From the NCBI GenBank assembly GCA_017302895.1, contig JAFLBV010000001.1, positions 1,783,001 to 1,847,000 of the forward strand: a stretch of DNA of 64,000 bases. The letters are read 5' to 3'. A program made the position numbers and the translations under genes. The DNA is from Ignavibacteria bacterium. Lineage in GTDB: Bacteria > Bacteroidota > Ignavibacteria > Ignavibacteriales > Ignavibacteriaceae. Below, in pieces: positions 44,428 to 53,643 of the stretch; the stretch's first letter is position 1; every line of letters begins with the position of its first letter. The notes below the pieces were generated by a model. The model saw nothing but the letters and a program-made list of their open reading frames with translations. It was not told where the DNA came from and ran no database searches.

Positions 44428-44745
44428 TCAGCAGCAGCCAATGTGAGTAAAAAGTTTGTCCATAGCCATCTTGGCTCTGGTTAAGGTTTCTTTGTTAATA
44501 CAGTAGCAGATTTTTGGTCCGTCAATCTCTCCCGTTATTAGTCCGATTCTCTTCAGCTCGCCCAGGTGTTGTGAGACGGTCGACTGTGAAAGGGGGAGCT
44601 GATCAACAAGACTTCCCACCATGCAACTGTTCATCCGGTTAAGAATTTTCAGGATACTTATTCGTGCCGGATGAGAAAGCGACTTTGCAATATCCGCAAG
44701 CCAGATTTCTTCATCGGTAAATTGCTCTTTTTTAGAGAATGCCAT
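44428..44745 (-). CDS. arsR: ArsR-family arsenic-responsive repressor
   Basis: 105 residues. Winged helix-turn-helix with HPARISILKIL, the recognition helix LSQSTVSQHLGELK, and the ICYCINKE wing. Cysteines are at NSCMVG (helix 3-4 region), ICYC and the C-terminal IGCC, likely metalloid ligands; the classic CVC motif of ArsR is not present in its usual form. It is expected to repress arsR-arsM until arsenite binds. An operator lies 18 nt upstream. Confidence 0.93.
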   Translation of the reverse strand: MAFSKKEQFTDEEIWLADIAKSLSHPARISILKILNRMNSCMVGSLVDQLPLSQSTVSQHLGELKRIGLITGEIDGPKICYCINKETLTRAKMAMDKLFTHIGCC

Positions 44746-44762
44746 AAAATTCCTATATTGTA

Positions 44763-44780
44763 TATCGTAAATATACGATA
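44763..44780. promoter_or_regulatory. ArsR operator palindrome
   Basis: TATCGTA at 44763-44769 and TACGATA at 44774-44780 form a perfect inverted repeat around AATA, 18 nt upstream of the arsR start and overlapping its -7 box. Confidence 0.75.
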
Positions 44781-44798
44781 GATATAATTACAATGCAA
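44768..44798 (-). promoter_or_regulatory. arsR-arsM promoter
   Basis: On the minus strand: TTG (44798-44796), 20 nt, then TATATTTA (44775-44768), one base from the Bacteroidota TAnnTTTG box. The -7 element is embedded in the operator, so a bound repressor would block the polymerase. Confidence 0.6.
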
Positions 44799-44829
44799 GT
44801 GAAAAAGTAAAAAAAAGAAAAAAAAGTTC

Positions 44830-44861
44830 TTGACATGAATATGTTAAAATACTTAACTTTG
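44830..44861 (+). promoter_or_regulatory. tetR promoter
   Basis: TTGACA at 44830-44835 and TAACTTTG at 44854-44861, an exact TAnnTTTG -7 box at Bacteroidota spacing. The predicted start of transcription lies just before the operator at 44873. Confidence 0.65.
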
Positions 44862-44872
44862 CACATAAAATA

Positions 44873-44885
44873 AACACTGTTCAGT
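44873..44885 (+). promoter_or_regulatory. putative TetR operator, site 1
   Basis: AACACTGTTCAGT contains the perfect palindrome ACTG-TT-CAGT. It lies between the promoter and the tetR start, and recurs in inverted orientation with one change upstream of the receptor gene. Confidence 0.6.
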
Positions 44886-44899
44886 AAACAAGGCCTGTC

Positions 44900-45511
44900 A
44901 TGGGAATCAGCGAGCGAAAAGAGAGAGAAAAACACGAAAAAAGGAGGATGATTCTCGATACAGCAATACAACTGTTTATCGATGAAGGATATGAGAATGT
45001 CTCGATCCGAAAGATTGCGGACAAAATCGAGTATTCTCCCGCAACCATCTATCTCTATTTTCAGGACAAGGATGAAATACTGAGCAATCTCCAGCAAGAA
45101 GGATTTGTTAAGTTTTACAATTTCCTTCATCAGGCGGAATCTGTTACTGACCCCAGAGAAAGAGTGAAAGAACTCGGAAGGATGTATGTCCGGTTCGGTC
45201 TCGAGCACCCGGAGTATTACGATCTGATGTTTATTGCCAGAGCTCCGATGAAAAAATATGGTGAAAACAAAGAGTGGAAAGAGGGTCGCGAGAGTTTCAT
45301 GGTACTTCACCGTACTGTAGAGTATGCGATGGAAAAGGGAGTGGTAAAGCAGGGTCCTCCCATGCCGGTGGCATTCGGACTCTGGTCGTTTGTTCACGGA
45401 ATAGTTTCCCTGGTAAACAGGCAAAGAATAAATGAAGTTAAAGGTGATGACCTTCAGGCACTAATTAACAGCACAATTGATTCAATGTTAAATGAAGTAG
45501 TGCATACTTAA
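44900..45511 (+). CDS. TetR-family transcriptional regulator
   Basis: 203 residues. The N-terminal TetR helix-turn-helix occupies about residues 15-60 (IADKIEYSPATIYLYFQDKDEI), after a very basic N-terminus (ERKEREKHEKRRM). The C-terminal helical ligand domain is typical of the family, ligand unknown. Its gene is bracketed by two near-identical operator motifs, so it probably represses itself and the TonB-dependent receptor gene 74 nt downstream. Confidence 0.93.
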   Translation: MGISERKEREKHEKRRMILDTAIQLFIDEGYENVSIRKIADKIEYSPATIYLYFQDKDEILSNLQQEGFVKFYNFLHQAESVTDPRERVKELGRMYVRFGLEHPEYYDLMFIARAPMKKYGENKEWKEGRESFMVLHRTVEYAMEKGVVKQGPPMPVAFGLWSFVHGIVSLVNRQRINEVKGDDLQALINSTIDSMLNEVVHT

Positions 45512-45527
45512 ATTTTTTTGGCATAAA

Positions 45528-45540
45528 ACTAAACAGTGTT
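45528..45540 (-). promoter_or_regulatory. putative TetR operator, site 2
   Basis: On the minus strand AACACTGTTTAGT, 12 of 13 bases identical to site 1. It lies between the tetR stop and the receptor start, downstream of a TTTG at 45517-45520 that could be the receptor -33 box. Confidence 0.6.
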
Positions 45541-45584
45541 AATTAAATAATCAATCATAATTAATCAAAAATAAAGAGGCAGCA

Positions 45585-47945
45585 ATGCGTTTAATAGTTT
45601 TTTTAATACTGGTTACCGGACTGATTTTCGGTCAGAACACAGGCAGTATATCAGGATTTGTGTATGATCAGGACACAAAGCAACCATTACCCGGGGTCAC
45701 TGTAAGAGTTCTCGGTACTCAGCTCGGTGCGGTCAGTGACTATAACGGAAAATATAAAGTAGATAAGATTCCAGAGGGGATCTACAGAGTGGAATTCTCT
45801 TTCGTTGGTTATGGCACTCATCTTGAAAAAGACACCCGGGTAATCCGGGAAAAAACTACTGGGGTTCGAGAAGTTGAACTTGTTCCATCTCCCGTTGTTG
45901 GCAAAGAGGTTACCATAAGGGCAGGTCTGTTCAATGATGATCAGAGCAGCACAATAAACACTTTCGGTTATAACAGGGAAGAGATACTCAGAACTCCCGG
46001 CGCAGGAGGAGATATCTTCAGAGCCATTGAGACACTTCCCGGTGTAAGCAGCGCCGGAGGGGAGTTTACAGCATTCTCGGTCAGAGGAGGAAGTCCAAAG
46101 GACAATATCATACTCGTGGACAATATCCCTTTTGACAGGATTGCTCACTTTGACAGAGGAAATGAAGATCAGGAAGTGCAGGGTGGCAGATTTTCGATTT
46201 TCACTCCGGGAGTAATTGATGCAGCAACATTTCAGGCAGGCGGATTCGCATCGCGGTACGGCGGAAAAAATTCCTCGGTTGTAGACCTGAAAATAAAGGA
46301 GGGCAATTTTGACGGATTTACTGTGAACGGTACCTATGATATTCTTGGATGGGAAGTGAATTATGACGGACCGTCGTTTATCAACAAGAACACTTCGATT
46401 CTCTTTTCTGCAAGAAAACAGGATTTCAGAAATATTCTTCAGTGGACGGGCCAAAAAGAACTCGGCGATCCTTCCTTCATGGATATTCTTTTCAAGAGCA
46501 CAACCCGGTTCGAAAATGGTAACAAAATAACAGTGGTGGGCATCTTCTCACCGGAACTGTTCGACCGAAACATTGACCATGTTTACGAAAGTGATAAGGC
46601 ATTTGATACCGACCTTATTCGTCAAACAGAGACAAAAAGAGTTTTCGGAATCAATTGGAGAAGTCTGCTGGGGAGTAACAGTTATTTCACATTGACGGGT
46701 TACTACAAAAACAAAGATGTGGCGGTTACACTCGGAAGGGTAATCAACGATCCGGTTAATGGAATCCGGCCGGCAAAAGAGCAGGCCGGGATAGTTCAGG
46801 ATCTTTACCGTAACAGCGGATTCGAAGAGGAAGCGGGTGTGAAATTCGAGTTCAATCACCAGTTCAGCAAACAACTTGGTGTATCCTCGGGATTCGAGAT
46901 CAGCCAAATTTCAGCATCATACGATTTTATTCTTTCAAGGACTGATACCGTTTATACATTCGACAGGAATGATTTCAGACCCGACCCTTCAAAAAAATAT
47001 TTGATCGTCACTCCCGGAATGGTGAACAATATCTTCAGTGACAATGCAGTAAATGGAAGTTTCTTTGCCGAATTGAACGGAAAGTTTGGACAGTCATTCA
47101 GCTACAATATTGGAGGAAGATATGAAAGAACAGGATTCAGCAAGTCAGACAATTTTTCACCAAGATTAAGTCTTGCGTGGTTTGCTGCCGAAAACATCAG
47201 ATTAAACTTTGCCACCGGAGTTTATTATCAGGCACCCGATTTTCTGCTCATTACCGAATTCAACGGAAACAAATCGCTGAAGAATGAACGATCGATTCAT
47301 TTTATCGGAGGTGTAACTGCATATCTCTCCGATGAATATAAATTAACGGTTGAACCCTACTATAAAGAATTTTCTGATCTAATCGTGAGACCCGACCGTA
47401 CAACTCCCGCACGAATCAACGGTGGAAAAGGATGGGCAGCGGGTGTTGATATCTCAATCGTAAAAAGATTGACTGACAACTGGTACGGACAAATAAACTA
47501 CTCCTGGTCACAAAGCGAACGAAATGACGACCTTGGGGAAGGATGGTATAATTCAGACTTCAGTCAGCCAAATCTGTTCAATATTTTACTCGGTTACGAA
47601 TTTAACGAAGCCTGGGCTGTTTCTTTGAAGTGGAAGTATGCCACGGGAAGGCCAAAAGACTCTTATATCGTCCATTCCGATGTTATGAACGATCCCGGAT
47701 ATCTGAGATATTCAAAGGAAATAACAGGCAACAATTCGGAAAGATTTGATGATTTTCACACTTTGAACCTGAGAGTGGATCACAGATTGCAACTTGGGAA
47801 AATTGCACTTGTAATGTTTCTTGACATTTCAAATGCTTACAGCCGGTTAAATGTGAATGAAGAGCGTTTTATCAACCGTGATGGTTCGATAGTGAAAAAG
47901 GGATTTCAGATATTACCGACTTTCGGATTGAAAGTCGAATTTTAA
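45585..47945 (+). CDS. TonB-dependent outer-membrane receptor with carboxypeptidase-regulatory-like domain
   Basis: 786 residues. Signal peptide (MRLIVFLILVTGLIFG), a beta-sandwich domain at about 20-105 (SISGFVYDQDTKQPLPGVTV), a plug domain (ETLPGVSSAGGEFTAFSVRG, then DNIPFDRIAHFDR), and a 22-strand-type barrel ending in an aromatic/phenylalanine C-terminus (GLKVEF). It would import a nutrient or chelate across the outer membrane, powered by ExbB/ExbD/TonB; the substrate is not evident, and no SusD partner is present. Probably controlled by the adjacent TetR. Confidence 0.93.
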   Translation: MRLIVFLILVTGLIFGQNTGSISGFVYDQDTKQPLPGVTVRVLGTQLGAVSDYNGKYKVDKIPEGIYRVEFSFVGYGTHLEKDTRVIREKTTGVREVELVPSPVVGKEVTIRAGLFNDDQSSTINTFGYNREEILRTPGAGGDIFRAIETLPGVSSAGGEFTAFSVRGGSPKDNIILVDNIPFDRIAHFDRGNEDQEVQGGRFSIFTPGVIDAATFQAGGFASRYGGKNSSVVDLKIKEGNFDGFTVNGTYDILGWEVNYDGPSFINKNTSILFSARKQDFRNILQWTGQKELGDPSFMDILFKSTTRFENGNKITVVGIFSPELFDRNIDHVYESDKAFDTDLIRQTETKRVFGINWRSLLGSNSYFTLTGYYKNKDVAVTLGRVINDPVNGIRPAKEQAGIVQDLYRNSGFEEEAGVKFEFNHQFSKQLGVSSGFEISQISASYDFILSRTDTVYTFDRNDFRPDPSKKYLIVTPGMVNNIFSDNAVNGSFFAELNGKFGQSFSYNIGGRYERTGFSKSDNFSPRLSLAWFAAENIRLNFATGVYYQAPDFLLITEFNGNKSLKNERSIHFIGGVTAYLSDEYKLTVEPYYKEFSDLIVRPDRTTPARINGGKGWAAGVDISIVKRLTDNWYGQINYSWSQSERNDDLGEGWYNSDFSQPNLFNILLGYEFNEAWAVSLKWKYATGRPKDSYIVHSDVMNDPGYLRYSKEITGNNSERFDDFHTLNLRVDHRLQLGKIALVMFLDISNAYSRLNVNEERFINRDGSIVKKGFQILPTFGLKVEF

Positions 47946-47950
47946 CAAAA

Positions 47951-47978
47951 AAAGGCGGTGATGAGCCGCCTTTTTTTT
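47951..47978 (+). terminator. rho-independent terminator after the receptor gene
   Basis: AAAGGCGG/CCGCCTTT stem with a 7-nt loop and a run of T. Its symmetric A/T flanks could also serve the convergent AIM24 gene. Confidence 0.93.
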
Positions 47979-47997
47979 ATCTGCAATTTAATTCAGG

Positions 47998-48750
47998 TTA
48001 GTCTGAGCTACTGAAAGTAGTAGTGCTGGGTTTTGGAACTCTTGCAATAATTTTGTCTGCGAGTCTCGAGAACGGGAGGCTTTGGATATAGACGGTTCCG
48101 GTGCCTCTCAATGTGGCAAGAAAAATTCCTTCTCCACCGAGGAACATCGTTTTTAGATTTCCGGCTCTTTCGATATCGTAGTCAATTCCTTCGGTAAATG
48201 CCACAAGACAACCAGTATCAATCCGCAATGTGTCATTATGTAAATCTTTTCTGATTATGCTTCCACCGCAGTTGATGAATGCCTTTCCGTCACCTTCGAG
48301 CTTCTGAAGAATAAAACCTTCACCACCAAAGAAGCCTGCTCCAAGTTTCTTTGTAAAAGCAATGCTTACTTTTGTACCAAGAGCAGCAGCGAGGAACGCA
48401 TCACTCTGGCAAAAGAGTCTTCCACCGAACTCAGAGAGATCGACAGGTATTATTTTCCCGGGAACAGCCGAAGCAAAAGCAAGTCTTTTTTTACCACTAC
48501 CGCGGTTGGTAAAATGTGTCATAAAAATGGATTCACCAGCGAGGGCTCTTTTACCTGCAGAAACGAGCTTTCCAAAAAAACCGCTGTTTGTATCACTTCC
48601 GTCTCCCATTTTGGCTTCAAACTCAATGCCGCTTTCCATATAGCACATCGCACCTGCTTCAGCAATAACAGTTTCTCCGGGATCGAGCTCAACTTCGACC
48701 ATTTGCAGATCATCGCCTATAATGGTGTAATCAATCTCATGTGATTTCAT
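47998..48750 (-). CDS. AIM24 / TIGR00266 family protein
   Basis: 250 residues, full length for the family. Beta-rich, with conserved [46 protein letters not shown] and [16 protein letters not shown] segments. Bacterial members are abundant but of unknown molecular role; the mitochondrial relative AIM24 is linked to inner-membrane organisation. It lies 27 nt upstream of msrA on the same strand in the opposite order of transcription (msrA precedes it). Confidence 0.92.
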   Translation of the reverse strand: MKSHEIDYTIIGDDLQMVEVELDPGETVIAEAGAMCYMESGIEFEAKMGDGSDTNSGFFGKLVSAGKRALAGESIFMTHFTNRGSGKKRLAFASAVPGKIIPVDLSEFGGRLFCQSDAFLAAALGTKVSIAFTKKLGAGFFGGEGFILQKLEGDGKAFINCGGSIIRKDLHNDTLRIDTGCLVAFTEGIDYDIERAGNLKTMFLGGEGIFLATLRGTGTVYIQSLPFSRLADKIIARVPKPSTTTFSSSD

Positions 48751-48777
48751 TTGTACTCCAGTTTGGTTAAAGTGTTG

Positions 48778-49425
48778 TTATTTGATTTTATCTTTAAATA
48801 TTTTGTTAAATTTTTCGATTTTCGGTTTTATTACGAATGAACAGTAGGGTTGGTTCCCGTTTTCATCAAAATAATTCTGATGATAATCTTCTGCCACATA
48901 GAATTCCTGAGCGGGTGATATTTCTGTAACTATTTTATCGGGAAAAATTCCTGATGAATCAAGCTCTTTTTTATAGTGTTCAGCAAGTTTTTTTTGTTCC
49001 TCGTTATGGTAGAAAACGACTGACCGGTACTGGGTTCCGACATCATTTCCCTGACGGTTCAGAGTGGTAGGATCGTGAGTCTTCCAAAACACCTCCAAAA
49101 GTTCCGTGAATGAAACAACGGCGGGATCATAGAAGATTCTGCACACTTCGGCGTGTCCGGTGTTTCCCTCGCAAACCTGTTTATATGAAGGATTTTTGAC
49201 ACTGCCACCCGAATAACCGGAGATTACTTTTTCCACTCCCTTAAGACGCTGAAAGACCGCCTCCACACACCAAAAACACCCTGCACCAAAAGTGGCTGTA
49301 TCGAGCTTCGATTTGTCGACTGTCATTTTATCTCCGTATTTTTTTGTCCTCTCCTCCGAATTTCTCTGACAACCGGTAACGGGAAGGAGCATCAGGAAAA
49401 GGAAGAGAAAAAGTTTAATGGCCAT
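48778..49425 (-). CDS. msrA: peptide-methionine (S)-S-oxide reductase MsrA, lipoprotein form
   Basis: About 215 residues. The ATG at 49425 gives a lipoprotein signal with lipobox LPVTGC (about 14-19), so the enzyme is predicted to be exported and membrane-anchored. The catalytic core begins FGAGCFWCVEAVF and includes SGYSGG, GHAEVCRI and the substrate-binding DPTTLNRQGNDVGTQYRS. It repairs oxidised methionine. The start overlaps the end of the GAF gene by 11 nt. No MsrB domain is fused. Confidence 0.94.
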   Translation of the reverse strand: MAIKLFLFLFLMLLPVTGCQRNSEERTKKYGDKMTVDKSKLDTATFGAGCFWCVEAVFQRLKGVEKVISGYSGGSVKNPSYKQVCEGNTGHAEVCRIFYDPAVVSFTELLEVFWKTHDPTTLNRQGNDVGTQYRSVVFYHNEEQKKLAEHYKKELDSSGIFPDKIVTEISPAQEFYVAEDYHQNYFDENGNQPYCSFVIKPKIEKFNKIFKDKIK

Positions 49426-50602
49426 TATTTTTTGCGAATTGTTCGGTATCATTAATTATTTTTCTGATTGAACCCTCTATCAAATCGAGCGAACGAATCA
49501 ATTTGGAATCGTATAAATAGTCGGACCTCAAGTTGTCGATAACCCCCAACGGATTATTATGTGCGACTGCATCACGAATAATTCCGCTCATCTCAAAAAT
49601 TGTAGCGAACTTGGTTTCACGCAATATTGTATCCTGTGCAATGTCGAGTTCCTTATATGCAACCTGAATTTCTTCAAGTTTGTTCCTGTAACTTTCTCTC
49701 AACAATGCATTTTCGAGCACTATCCCGACTCCTGAAGCAAGGGCACCGAGATACGATTCATCGTCGTGGTCAAATTCACCCGATTTCTTATTCAACAATT
49801 GAATCACACCGATTACTTCACCATTAATGTTTTTTAACGGGTAGCCGAGAATATTTTTGGTTCTGAACCCTGATTTCAGATCAAATTCTTTGTTGAATAC
49901 GGGATGCGAGTAAGGATCTGCGATAATCAGCGGCTCACCTGAAGTAAATATTTCACCGGCAACACCCTGATTGGAGGGGAATCTGATTTCAGAAGCCTTT
50001 AGTCCGATTCCTGTTCTGGACCAAAGCTGGTTTTTTTCCTTGTCGTAGATGAAGACGGTTGCCCTTTCGACAGCAAGCACTTCAGCCGTCATCTTAATAA
50101 TGTGAGCGAGAAGCTCGTCGAGGTCAGTGATGGAAGTAAGGGAGCGGGACAACTCGAGAAGCACAGTCAATCTTTTATTCACAAGAATCAGTTTATCGAC
50201 TCCACTGTCAGGCTCGGCGGGTCTTATTGGCTCCGCTTCATCCTTGAAGAAGAGAGAGACAGCGTCCTTCAGCTTGGCAACGGTCAATGGATTCTGAATA
50301 AAATGGCTTATTTTACCTCCAAAAACTATCTCTCTCGTATCGTAGAAATAGGAGGAAATAACGATAACAGGTGCCGTTTCCCCCCTTGAGTGAACCGCGT
50401 CAATAAACTCGATTTCAGACATTGAGGGTTGGGAAATCTCTACGATAATCAGGTCGTACTTTTTTGAAGAAAGTTCGCTCAAATTTTGGGTGTTTTTAGC
50501 CAGGTGAAGGAGGTCGTGACTTCCTTCCCTGGCAAATTCGAGATATATATCAATTGAGCGGGGATTATCGGAAAACAGGGCGATTGATTTATAAAGACTC
50601 AT
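49415..50602 (-). CDS. pseudo-receiver plus GAF domain protein
   Basis: 395 residues. Residues 1-120 have a receiver-like fold, but the phospho-acceptor position reads DLIIVEISQP, with glutamate instead of aspartate. A linker helix leads to a GAF domain (about 155-300; VERATVFIYD, GVAGEIFTSGEPLIIADPYS, GVIQLLNKKSGEF). The C-terminal helices (about 300-395) contain HNNPLGVI and resemble a degenerate dimerisation/histidine region without an ATPase. Likely a constitutively active-like or ligand-controlled signalling adaptor (inference). Confidence 0.8.
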   Translation of the reverse strand: MSLYKSIALFSDNPRSIDIYLEFAREGSHDLLHLAKNTQNLSELSSKKYDLIIVEISQPSMSEIEFIDAVHSRGETAPVIVISSYFYDTREIVFGGKISHFIQNPLTVAKLKDAVSLFFKDEAEPIRPAEPDSGVDKLILVNKRLTVLLELSRSLTSITDLDELLAHIIKMTAEVLAVERATVFIYDKEKNQLWSRTGIGLKASEIRFPSNQGVAGEIFTSGEPLIIADPYSHPVFNKEFDLKSGFRTKNILGYPLKNINGEVIGVIQLLNKKSGEFDHDDESYLGALASGVGIVLENALLRESYRNKLEEIQVAYKELDIAQDTILRETKFATIFEMSGIIRDAVAHNNPLGVIDNLRSDYLYDSKLIRSLDLIEGSIRKIINDTEQFAKNNGH

Positions 50603-50658
50603 AAGCTTTATTTAGATTGATTAAAAAGAGATTTACAAGCCGCTAATATACATAAAAA

Positions 50659-53193
50659 TTATTTTGAAGAGCCCTCATACAGGAAGTTCCACCATGCGGG
50701 ATTTTTCTTCAAATATTTATCAAAATAAGCAAGAATTGTTTTTGACCAGTGTTTCCGTTTATCATAGTCAAGAATGTGGTGGTCCTGCTTGTCAATTTCA
50801 ATGAGTTCCACATCTTTTCCTAACACTTTTAGTGCTGTGTAGAATGTCATGCTTTCTCCGGGAGGTACATTTGTATCATCATTTCCGTGAAGAAGCAGAA
50901 GGGGAGTGTTCACTTTGTCAGCCGAAAAGAGAGGACTTTTATCGACATAGATATCTTTACGGTTCCAAGGGAAACTGTTCGCTGTTGCAACTGCGGAATA
51001 TACAAGCCCCCAGAATCCTTCCCCCCAGTAACTTGAAAGGGAACTTATACCTGCATGAGAGATTGCAGCCGCAAACATATCGGTCTTGGTTATCAGTGAC
51101 ATCGTCATAAATCCACCGTAGGAGGCACCAATGCAGCCAAGCCGCGAAGGGTCGACTGCCGGATACCTTTTCAGCATCTCTTTTGTCCCTTCAATGATCT
51201 CCTGAGCAACCACTTCACCCCAGTCGTTCACATGGTATGCTGCAAATTGCTGACCGTAGCCAATTGCCCCCGAGGGTTGTACAATGAAAACAATATAGCC
51301 ATTTGCAGTCCAGATGTTCTTGGGATACCGTCCTTCGAACAGGTTTGAGACGGGGGTGGTTCCACCATAGTAGTTTACAATGCAGGGGTATTTTTTATTC
51401 GGATCATAGTTCGGAGGGAAGAAAACCGCTCCCTCTATATTTCTTCCTTTGCCGGAAGTGAAGGTAAACTCCTCATATTTACCGGGAACGATGTCCTTGT
51501 AAGTTTTTTCATTCGGGTTGAATAAAAGTGTCGATTTTCCCGTCTTTGTATTGTAGAGCCAGACCCGTTCGGGGTAATCGGGATTTGAACCGCTAATGAT
51601 GGCATATTTGAACTTTTTGTCAAAATCGAGTTTCTCCACCGATTTAACAGGCAGTTCGATTTTTTTGAATTTACCGTCGGAGGAAAGAGAATAAAGAGTT
51701 TTGTAACTTTTATCAGTGGTCAACAGCCAGATCATGCCCGAATTGTCATCAAGATTGAAGGATGAAATAGCAGGATCAAAAGTTTTTGTAAGGCATTCCG
51801 CTGTTTTTGATTTAAGATCGTAACGGAAAAGGAGAGTGTTATAGTCGTTCGGGATCAGTTCGGGAGGGGTAGTTACTCCTGTATTCCCGAAAAGTGCGGG
51901 TCCGCCGGTTATATACAGTTGCGAATTGTTTGAATTAAGAACCGCATCACCACCGTAGAAAACCCTGAAGAGGGAGTCAAGAGAGCCTGTTTCGAAATCA
52001 TAAATAAAATGATCTGTGTATGAATAAGGGCGTCTCGTCATATCATAATCAGACCTGGTGAGAATAAGCTTTTTATTGTCTTCAGAAAGAGATGAGACAA
52101 TCAGATTGTCATCGAACCCCGTTATCACAGAAGTAAGGCCAGTTTCGATGTCGTATGAGAGTGTTTTATATTTATTCCTTGACCCCGGGGCTCTGTCCTG
52201 GATCCCTTTGTGTCTTTTTGCTCCATTCTCGAACTGATCAACCTCCTTATAAACCGTATAAAAGAGTTTGGAACCGTCTTTGCTGAAGAAAAATCCGGAC
52301 AGATTTTCAATTCCCTCAATCAGGGTTCGTGTTTGTCCGTTTTTCATCGAGGCGAGATGGATGGAGGAAGTTTTATTTCCGCTCGAACTGTATGCATAAG
52401 AGTCATCTTTTACCCATTCAAATCCGGAGACTGAAACAGTCCGCACCTGGTTTCCGGTTTCATTTTCAAAAATCAGAATATTCCTGTCGAACGATGCCTT
52501 CGATTTATTTCTTTGGTTGATTGCAACAGCCGAGAATTCGCCGTTCCCTGAAATTGACACACTCTGTATTTTAGGGTCGTCGAGCAGTCTTTCGAATGAA
52601 GTATACCGGGTCGGATCAACAGTTGGAGCTATAACCGTCCCGGGTTCTTTGGGCTTTGTTAAGGATACTTTCAGGTCCCTGTCACCGGGTACATTGCCAA
52701 CACTCAGTACTTTAATAACAACAAGATGTTTTCCTGCTTCGAGGTTCAACGGAATTGTTACCGATTTTGTGATGGAAGTGTCGGAATCGGGTGCGTCGAT
52801 ATTCGATTTTTTACCCTCACTTCCGAGATAAACCCGGTATGGCATTCTGGAGGTAACCTTCATATCTGATGAAGTAAAATCGGAAACCTCGAGATAAAAG
52901 GCTGCATAATAGATTGAATTTTTGCTCTTATCAACATTTTCAAGAAAATAAGGAGTCAGCACATCCCATTTATCCCTATCTGGGAGTAACCCGATTACGG
53001 GCAATATATTGTCACCGTCTGAAAATACCGATTTAATATCCGGATTCTTGTCTGTGTGGATAACCGGGCCGGTTACTTTAAGAGGTCCGTAAACGAGAAA
53101 ACTGTTTACTTTAATATCTACGGACTGGGTTAAAATTGTGGTCACAGAAAAGACCAGCGTCAGGAGCAACTTTTTAAGCATCTCTTGTCTCAT
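50659..53193 (-). CDS. S9-family (prolyl oligopeptidase) serine peptidase
   Basis: About 844 residues. A start at 53193 or 53181 gives a signal peptide (MLKKLLLTLVFSVTTILT); the longer in-frame extension to 53283 is unlikely. Beta-propeller region in the first two thirds, then an alpha/beta hydrolase with the catalytic serine in GASYGGFMT, aspartate in HGNDDTNVPPG and histidine in DKQDHHILD. Predicted exported aminopeptidase or oligopeptidase. Confidence 0.9.
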   Translation of the reverse strand: MRQEMLKKLLLTLVFSVTTILTQSVDIKVNSFLVYGPLKVTGPVIHTDKNPDIKSVFSDGDNILPVIGLLPDRDKWDVLTPYFLENVDKSKNSIYYAAFYLEVSDFTSSDMKVTSRMPYRVYLGSEGKKSNIDAPDSDTSITKSVTIPLNLEAGKHLVVIKVLSVGNVPGDRDLKVSLTKPKEPGTVIAPTVDPTRYTSFERLLDDPKIQSVSISGNGEFSAVAINQRNKSKASFDRNILIFENETGNQVRTVSVSGFEWVKDDSYAYSSSGNKTSSIHLASMKNGQTRTLIEGIENLSGFFFSKDGSKLFYTVYKEVDQFENGAKRHKGIQDRAPGSRNKYKTLSYDIETGLTSVITGFDDNLIVSSLSEDNKKLILTRSDYDMTRRPYSYTDHFIYDFETGSLDSLFRVFYGGDAVLNSNNSQLYITGGPALFGNTGVTTPPELIPNDYNTLLFRYDLKSKTAECLTKTFDPAISSFNLDDNSGMIWLLTTDKSYKTLYSLSSDGKFKKIELPVKSVEKLDFDKKFKYAIISGSNPDYPERVWLYNTKTGKSTLLFNPNEKTYKDIVPGKYEEFTFTSGKGRNIEGAVFFPPNYDPNKKYPCIVNYYGGTTPVSNLFEGRYPKNIWTANGYIVFIVQPSGAIGYGQQFAAYHVNDWGEVVAQEIIEGTKEMLKRYPAVDPSRLGCIGASYGGFMTMSLITKTDMFAAAISHAGISSLSSYWGEGFWGLVYSAVATANSFPWNRKDIYVDKSPLFSADKVNTPLLLLHGNDDTNVPPGESMTFYTALKVLGKDVELIEIDKQDHHILDYDKRKHWSKTILAYFDKYLKKNPAWWNFLYEGSSK

Positions 53194-53415
53194 AATGAAT
53201 GAATAAAGGGGGTGTGTAAAAATACAAAAAAGGAAGGTTATTGTACCGGAAAAAAAGTAAAAATGCCTCATAAAATGCATCATGAAAAGTTTATTATCTA
53301 AATTATTTTTTTTCTTCTGCTTATATTAATGTTTGCCTTTAAAAAAATTACGAATTTTGATACCGCTTCAAATTAAAGGTTAAACGGTACCTTTTCAACA
53401 CTAACCGGCGCGAAA

Positions 53416-53643
53416 TTGTTTTCACAAGTTATCAGATATTTTGAAATGTTCATGGCACTCTTCTACATTGGTGCAGGTGTTGTGGTATATTTGGGATACA
53501 TCCCGTTATTCGAGAATCTCTCGGATTATGAGCTGTATCTTATCTCGGGCGGACTGGTCGTCTATGGAACCTTCAGGATATACAGATCGTATAAGAGGAT
53601 AATGGAGAGCCGCGAGGAAAACTCAAATGAAGAAGATCAATAG
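53416..53643 (+). CDS. small two-span membrane protein
   Basis: 75 residues if the TTG at 53416 is used, or 65 from ATG 53446. Two hydrophobic segments (FMALFYIGAGVVVYLGYI and LYLISGGLVVYGTFRIY) are followed by a charged tail. Its last 17 nt overlap the PstS-like gene, so they are co-translated. No family recognised. Confidence 0.65.
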   Translation: MFSQVIRYFEMFMALFYIGAGVVVYLGYIPLFENLSDYELYLISGGLVVYGTFRIYRSYKRIMESREENSNEEDQ

